Shown one piece after another: positions 57,844-64,000 of a stretch of DNA of 64,000 bases. The stretch comes from Anas platyrhynchos. Its lineage: Eukaryota > Chordata > Aves > Anseriformes > Anatidae. Positions within the stretch are counted from its first letter, which is position 1, and every line of letters begins with the position of its first letter. The stretch is from assembly GCF_047663525.1 (NCBI RefSeq), contig NC_092616.1:5803501-5867500 (forward strand), in the 5' to 3' direction. The notes under the pieces are model-generated. The model searched no databases. It saw only the letters and a program-made list of their open reading frames with translations, and was not told the origin of the DNA. A program made the translations under genes and the position numbers.

Positions 57844-59980
57844 GTGAGAGGGGGAAAGGGGGGAAATGGGGGGGTGGGGGGGTATTAAAGGGGGGTTTTG
57901 GGGGGGTTGAGGGGAATTGGGGGGGATAAAGGGGGCTTTGGGGGAAAATGAGGGGGTTGGGGGGGGTTGAGGGGTAAAAGGGGGTTTGGGGGGGCTTTGG
58001 GGGTATAAAGGGTTATTTGGGGTCTTGGGGGGGATTGGCGGGGAATTGGGGGGTCTTAGAGGGGTTATTGGGGGAATTGGGGGGCGTTTGGGGGGAAATA
58101 GGGGGGTGGGGGGGTCGTAGAGGGGATATTGGGGGGGTTGGGGGGGAATTGGGGGAGTTGGGGGGAGATTGGGGGGCTAAAAGGGGGTTTGGGGGGAGGT
58201 TGGGGGGGTATAAAGGGGGTTTGGGGGGGTTGGGGGGCAATTGCGGGGTAATAGGGGGATTTGGGGGGTTAAAAGGGAGTTTGGGGGGGAATGGGGGGTC
58301 TTAATGGAGTTTATTGGGGAATTGGGGGCGAATTGGGAGGTTTTGGGGGGGGGGAATTTGGAGGTGGGGGTCTTAAAGGGGTTATTAGGAGGGTTGGGGG
58401 AAATTGGGATTTTGGGGGCATAAAAGGGAGTTTGGGGGGTATAAAGGGATTAATAGGGGGTTTGGGGGGTCTTAAAGGGGATATTGGGGGGGTTTAGGGG
58501 GTAAATAGGGGGCTGGGGGGGTCCTTAAGGGGATATTGGGAGGGTGGGGGGGGTGGAAGGGGAGTTGGGGGATTGGGGGGCTGGGGGGTATCGGGGTTGG
58601 AGGGGAATAGGGGGGTGGGGGGGGTCCTAGAGGGGTTAATGAGGAGGATTTGGGGGGGTCTAAAGGGATTATTAGGAGGTTTAGGGAGTTCGGAGGTTTT
58701 GAGGAGATTGAGGAGCTAGGAGGTCCTGAGGGGATATTTGAGAGGTTGGGGGATTTCGGGGGTTCAGGAGGTAAAAGGAGTTGGGGGGGAATTGGGGGGG
58801 TTTGGGGGGAAATAGGGGGTTGGGGGGGTCGTTGAGGGGACATTGGGGGGCTTGGGGGGGTTTGGGGGGGTTTGGGGGGTCTTAAAGGGGTTAATGGGGA
58901 AATTGGGGGTAGTGGGGAGCTGGGGGGGTCCCCCTTAAACCCCGCTCCCATTGGCTCCGCCCCCTTCCCCTAAACCCCGCCCCCTTCCCCTAAACCCCGC
59001 CCCCTTCCCTCTAACCCCACTCCCATTGGCCCACGCCCCCTTGGCCACGCCACCCTCCCCCCTAAACCCACCCCCTTCCCCTTAGCCCCGCCCCCTCCCC
59101 CTCAAACCCTGCTCCCATTGGCCCACACCCCCTTGGCCCCGCCCCCTTCCCCCTAAACCCCGCCCCCTTTCCCCCTAAACCCCGCCCCCTTCCCCCTTAA
59201 CCCCACTCCCATTGGCCCACGCCCCCTTGGCCACGCCCCCTCCCCCCTAAACCCACCCCCTTCCCCTTAGCCCCGCCCCCTCCCCCTCAAACCCTGCTCC
59301 CATTGGCCCACACCCCCTTGGCCCCGCCCCCTTCCCCCTAAACCCCGCCCCCTTTCCCCTAAACCCCGCCCCCTTCCCTCTAACCCCACTCCCATTGGCC
59401 CACGCCCCCTTGGCCACGCCCCCTCCCCCCTAAACCCACCCCCTTCCCCTTAGCCCCGCCCCCTCCCCCTCAAACCCTGCTCCCATTGGCCCACACCCCC
59501 TTTGGCCCCGCCCCCTTCCCCCTAAACCCCGCCCCCTTCCCCTAAACCCCGCCCCCTTCCCTCTAACCCCACTCCCATTGGCCCAAGCCCCCCTTGGCCA
59601 CGCCCCCTCCCCCTAAACCCCGCCCCCTCCCGCCTAAACCCCGCCCCCTTCCCTTAAACCCCGCCCCTTCCCCTTAACCCCGCTCCCCCGTTCGCCATGC
59701 CCCCCTTGGCCACGCCCCTTCCCCCTAAACCCCGCCCCCTTCCCCTTAAACCCCGCCCCTTCCCCCTAAACCCCGCCCCCTTCCCCTCTAACCCCTCTCC
59801 CATTGGCCCACGCCCCCCTTGGCCACGCCCCCTTTGGCCCCGCCCCCCTGACTTTGGCCCCGCCCCCTGCAGTGGCCCTGCTGGGGGGGCCCGGCCCCGA
59901 GAGCGTGCGGAACCGGGCGGCCAGAGCCCTGGCCAACATGGCCCTGGAGCCTGAGGGAGCCCGCGACGTCCTGCAGGAGG
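57540..59980 (+). CDS. ARMC5: ARMC5, armadillo repeat containing 5, first two coding exons (partial)
   Basis: ATG at 57540; joined from 57540-57843 and 59873-59980, phase kept. Seen: a helical N-terminus MAEPLAWCVEALRSG, then GAEGFRARGG, SLGLALSVLGNLCTEPGCRR, QARSLGGV, VALLGGPGPESVRNRAARAL and ANMALEPEGARDVLQEG. Human ARMC5 has matching FRARGGL, GLALSVLADCCTEGACR, RRLGG and RTARALGNLAMEPESC segments. ARMC5 is an armadillo-repeat and BTB protein that acts as a CUL3 adaptor; loss in humans causes adrenal macronodular hyperplasia. Later exons are beyond 64000. Exon 1 appears to have two compensating frame slips at poly-G runs. ARMC5 points away from SLC5A2, whereas in human both are on the same strand. 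Confidence 0.88.
57850..58930. repeat. GGGGGGTTTGGGGGG array, ARMC5 intron 1
   Basis: Degenerate units of GGGGGTATAAAGGGG, GGGGGAATTGGGG and GGGTCTTAAAGGGG. Strong G-strand asymmetry begins right after the exon 1 donor. Confidence 0.85.
58935..59865. repeat. about 181-bp GC-box and CCAAT-like array, ARMC5 intron 1
   Basis: CCCATTGGCCCACGCCCCC recurs near 59027, 59208, 59389 and 59572 (about 181 bp), with CCCCTAAACCCCGCCCCCTT between. ATTGG is an inverted CCAAT box and CCGCCCC a GC box. Confidence 0.9.
59873..59980 (+). CDS. ARMC5: ARMC5 exon 2
   Basis: 108 nt after CCCTGCAG and before GTGAGT. It codes VALLGGPGPESVRNRAARAL and ANMALEPEGARDVLQEG, an armadillo repeat helix pair; human has QNRTARALGNLAMEPES. 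Two shortened copies of this exon follow downstream. Confidence 0.93.
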
Positions 59981-60808
59981 GTGAGTGCGGCCCCAAAATG
60001 ACCCCAAAAAAACCCTAAATGATCCCAAAAAAAAATAAGTGTCAAAAAACGGCACTAAAATGGCAAAAAATGGCAAAAAATGGCAAAAAATGGCTCAAAA
60101 AGGCACAAAATGGACCCAAAAGGGACCCTAAAAGGCACAAAATGGCCTCAAAAGGATCCTAAATAATATGGGATTGCCCCAAAAAGACCCTAAATAAGGG
60201 AAACGGCCCCAAAGGGACCGAAGTGGCAAAAAATGGTACTAAAATGGCATAAAATGGCAAAAAAATGGCCCAAAATGGCACAAAATGGACCCAAAAGGGC
60301 ATGAAATGGACCCAAAAGGGTCCTAAATAATATAGATTTGCCCCAAAAGGACCCTAAAAGGCACAAAATGGCACCAAAATGGCCCAAAATGGCCCCAAAA
60401 TGACCCTAAATGGCAATAAATGGCCCCAAAAGGACCCAAAATGGCACCAAAATGGCATAAAATGGACCCAAAATGATCCAAAAGGGCACAAAATGGCCCC
60501 AAAAGGATCCTAAATAATATAGGATTGCCCCAAAAGGACCCTAAAAGGCACAAAATGACACCAAAATGGCATAAAACGGCAAAAAAATGGCATAAAATGG
60601 CCCCAAAAGGACCCAAAATGCCATAAAATGGCACCAAAATGGCACAAAAGGGACCCAAAATGAACCAAAAGGACCCAAAAGGACCCTAAAAGGCACAAAA
60701 AGACCCCAAAAGGACCCTAAAAGGCAAAAAATGGCACCAAAATGGCCCCAAAAGGCCCCTAAGTGGCCCCAAAACGGCCCCGAAAGGAGCCGAAATGCCC
60801 CAAAACGA

Positions 60809-60877
60809 GGCCCGGCCCCGAGAGCGTGCGGAACCGGGCCCTGGAGCCAGAGGGAGCCCGGGACGTCCTGCAGGAGG
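60809..60877 (+). pseudogene. truncated ARMC5 exon-2 copy 1
   Basis: Copy of exon 2 from GGCCCGGCCCC to the donor, with the GTGAGTGCGG donor context kept at 60878. It lacks the exon's 5' part and its acceptor, and an internal 24 nt (8 codons, AARALANM-region) is missing in frame. Reading GPGPESVRNRALEPEGARDV, it is open. It is probably not spliced, because no polypyrimidine-AG precedes it. Confidence 0.8.
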
Positions 60878-63721
60878 GTGAGTGCGGCCCCAAAAAGACC
60901 CCCCAAAAAAAACCTAAATTTTGGGAAATGGCCCCAAAAAAAAATAAGTGGCAAAAAACGGCACTAAAATGGCATAAAATGGCAAAAAATGGCATAAAAT
61001 GGCAAAAAATGGCCCAAAATGGCCCAAAATGGCACTAAAATGGCACTAAATGGCCCCAAAAGGATCCTAAATAATATAGGATTGCCCCAAAAAGACCCTA
61101 AAATGTGGAAACGGCCCCAAAAGGATCCTAAGTGGCAAAAAACGGCACTAAAATGGCATAAAATGGCAAAAAATGGCCCGAAAAGGCACAAAATGGACCC
61201 AAAAGGGACCCTAAAAGACACGAAATGGCCCCAAAAGGATCCTAAATAATATGGGATTTTCCCAAAAGGACCCTAAAAGACCCTAAATGATCCAAAAGGA
61301 CCCTAAGTGGCAAAAAATGGCGCGAAAATGGCAAAAAATGGCATAAAATGGCAAAAAATGGCAAAAAATGGCCCAAAAAGGCACAAAATGGACCCAAAAG
61401 GGACCCAAAAGGACCCTAAGTGGCACAAAAAGGATCCTAAATAATATGGGATTGCCCCAAAAGACCCTAAAAGGCACAAAATGGCACCAAAATGGCCCAA
61501 AATGGCTCAAAAAAGCACCAAAATGGCACGAAAATGGCACAAAATGGCCATAAAAGAACCCAAAATGGCACTAAATGGACCCAAAAGGACCCTAAGTAGC
61601 CCCAAAATGACCCTAAGTGGCACTAAACGGCCCCAAAAGGACCCAAAATGGCACAAAATGGACCCAAAAGGGACTCTAAAAGACACAAAATGGCCCCAAA
61701 AGGATCCTAAATAATATGGGATTTTCCCAAAAGGTCCCTAAAAGTCAAAAAATGGCACCAAAAGGACCCTAAATGGCAAAAAACGGCACTAAAATGGCAT
61801 AAAATGGCACAAAATGGCAAAAAAATGGCAAAAAATGGCCCAAAAAGGCACAAAATGGACCCAAAAGGGACCCAAAAGGACCCTAAGTGGCACAAAAAAG
61901 GATCCTAAATAATATGGGATTGCCCCAAAAAGACCCTAAATATCGGGAAACGGCCCCAAAAGGACCCTAAGTGGCAAAAAACGGCACTAAAATGGCCCAA
62001 AATGGCCCCAAAATGGCCCAAAAAGGCACAAAATGGACCCAAAAGGGACTCTAAAAGACACAAAATGGCCCCAAAAGGATCCTAAATAATATGGGATTGC
62101 CCCAAAAAGACCCTAAATATCGGGAAACGGCCCCAAAAGGACCCTAAGTGGCCCCAAAAGGACCCAAAATGGACACAAAATGACCCAAAATGGCACTAAA
62201 TGGCCCCAAAAGAACCCAAAATGGCACAAAATGGACCCAAAAGGGACCCAAAATGACCCTAAGTAGCCCCAAAAGGACCCTAAAAGGCACGAAATGGCCC
62301 CAAAAGGATCCTAAATAATATGGGATTGCCCCAAAAGGACCCTAAAAGGCAAAAAATGGCCCCAAACTGGCAGAAAATGGCCCCAAAATGACCCTAAGTG
62401 GCACTAAACGGCCCCAAAAGGACCCAAAATGGCACAAAATGGACCCAAAAGGGACTCTAAAAGACACAAAATGGCCCCAAAAGGATTCTAAATAATATGG
62501 GATTGCGCCAAAAAGACCCTAAAAGGCACAAAGTGGCCCCAAAAGGACCCAAAATGGCCCCAAAATGACCCTAACTGGCAGAAAATGGCCCCAAAAGGAC
62601 CCTAAATGGCACCAAAATGGCATAAAATGGACCCAAAATGATCCAAAAGGGCACAAAATGGCCCCAAAAGGATCCTAAATAATATAGGATTGCCCCAAAA
62701 GGACCCTAAAAGGCACAAAACGGCATCAAAATGGCACAAAATGTCCCCAAAACGACCCTAAATGGCACTAAATGGCCCCAAAAGGACCCTAAAAGGCACC
62801 AAATGGCATCAAAATGGCACAAAATGGACCCAAAAGGGACCCTAAAAGACACGAAATGGCCCCAAAAGGATCCTAAATAATATGGGATTGCCCCAAAAGG
62901 ACCCTAAAAGGCACAAAACGGCATCAAAATGGCACAAAATGCCCCCAAAACGACCCTAAATGGCACTAAATGGCCCCAAAAGGACCCTAAAAGGCACCAA
63001 ATGGCACCAAAATGGCACAAAATGGCCCCAAAAGGATCCTAAAAGGCACAAAAGGGACCCAAAAGGACCCCAAATAATATGGGATTGCCCCAAAAGGACC
63101 CTAAAAGGCACAAAATGCAACCAAAATGGCCCCAAATGGCACCAAAATGGCACTAAAAGGTACTAAAATGGCACAAAATGGACCCAAAAGGGACCCAAAA
63201 GGACCCTAAATGGCCCCAAAAGGATCCTAAATAATGGATTGCCCCAAAAGGACCCTAAAAGGCACGAAATGGACCCAAAAGGACCCAAAATGGCCCCAAA
63301 ATGACCCTAAATGGCAAAAAATGGCCCCAAAAGGACCCAAAATGGCACAAAATGGCATCAAAACGGCACAAAATGGACCCAAAAGGGACCCTAAAACACA
63401 TGAAATGGCCCCAAAAGGATCCTAAATAATATGGGATTGTCTCAAAAGGACCCTAAAAGGCACAAAATGGCACCAAAATGGCATAAAACGGCAAAAAAAT
63501 GGCATAAAATGGCCCCAAAAGGACCCAAAATGCCATAAAATGGCACCAAAATGGCACAAAAGGGACCCAAAATGACCCAAAAGGGCACAAAATGACCCCA
63601 AAATGACCCTAAAAGGCAAAAAATGGCACCAAAAGGACCCTAAAAGGCCCCAAAATGGCCCCAAAAGGCCCCTAAGTGGCCCCAAAACGGCCCCAAAAGG
63701 AGCCGAAATGCCCCAAAACGA

Positions 63722-63790
63722 GGCCCGGCCCCGAGAGCGTGCGGAACCGGGCCCTGGAGCCCGAGGGAGCCCGAGACGTCCTGCAGGAGG
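63722..63790 (+). pseudogene. truncated ARMC5 exon-2 copy 2
   Basis: Nearly identical to the copy at 60809 and with the same 24-nt deletion, so it derives from that copy by duplication. The donor GTGAGTGCGG at 63791 is intact and the acceptor is absent. The flanking intron for several hundred bases is also duplicated. Confidence 0.8.
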
Positions 63791-64000
63791 GTGAGTGCGG
63801 CCCCAAAATGACCCCAAAAAAACCCTAAATATTGGGAAATGGCCCCAAAAAAAAATAAGTGGCAAAAAACGGTCCTAAAATGGCAAAAAATGGCAAAAAA
63901 TGGCAAAAAAAAGCAAAAAATTGCCCTAAATGGCAGAAAATGGACCCAAAAAGGCACAAAATGGCCCCAAAAGGATCCTAAATAATATGGGATTGCCCCG

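Larger units (their letters stand above)
59990..64000. repeat. GGCACAAAATGGCCCCAAAA satellite, ARMC5 intron 2
   Basis: About 4 kb of GGCACAAAATGG, GGACCCTAAAAGG and GGCCCCAAAAGG words in composite units of roughly 160-230 bp. The landmark AAATAATATGGGATTGCCCC (or a near variant) recurs about 17 times. Truncated ARMC5 exon copies are embedded in it. Confidence 0.9.

Overview
This is vertebrate, almost certainly avian, nuclear DNA. It holds three split genes with small GC-rich exons and canonical GT-AG introns, and nearly every intron is filled wall to wall with tandem minisatellites. That texture is typical of the tiny, GC-rich, repeat-choked 'dot' microchromosomes of birds. All three genes have relatives clustered on human 16p11.2 (ARMC5, SLC5A2, RUSF1), so the window is a conserved-synteny block. 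The species cannot be named from the sequence, and no prokaryotic, CRISPR, tRNA or rRNA feature was found.

Layout. At 1-15469 (+) lie the last ten coding exons of RUSF1 (C16orf58, DUF647 / root-UVB-sensitive family); the N-terminal exons are upstream of the window. At 17256-54915 (-) lies a complete 15-exon gene for the sodium/glucose cotransporter SLC5A2 (SGLT2), which reads as an unbroken protein of about 681 residues. RUSF1 and SLC5A2 converge tail to tail with a gap of about 1.8 kb between stop codons. At 54960-57495 is the intergenic space between SLC5A2 and ARMC5. It holds a CCCATAGATT-type array and then about ten copies of a 139-bp module carrying paired ZNF143/THAP11-like ACTACAACTCCC motifs. 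At 57540-59980 (+) are the first two coding exons of ARMC5; the rest of that gene lies beyond 64000. Two truncated copies of ARMC5 exon 2 sit in the following intron.

The coding exons total about 4 kb of 64 kb. The rest is arrays with unit lengths from 10 bp to about 180 bp, several with higher-order structure (417, about 669 and 700 bp). Because many units lack stop codons, they create very long open frames that are not genes. The most unusual material is regulatory-looking or exon-derived sequence caught up in amplification: a promoter module, an exon-plus-donor segment, IRF-like, YY1-like and GC-box/CCAAT-like motifs, and a cluster of CRE palindromes. Exon calls rest on phase-consistent splicing and on remembered human orthologue sequences; no alignment was run.
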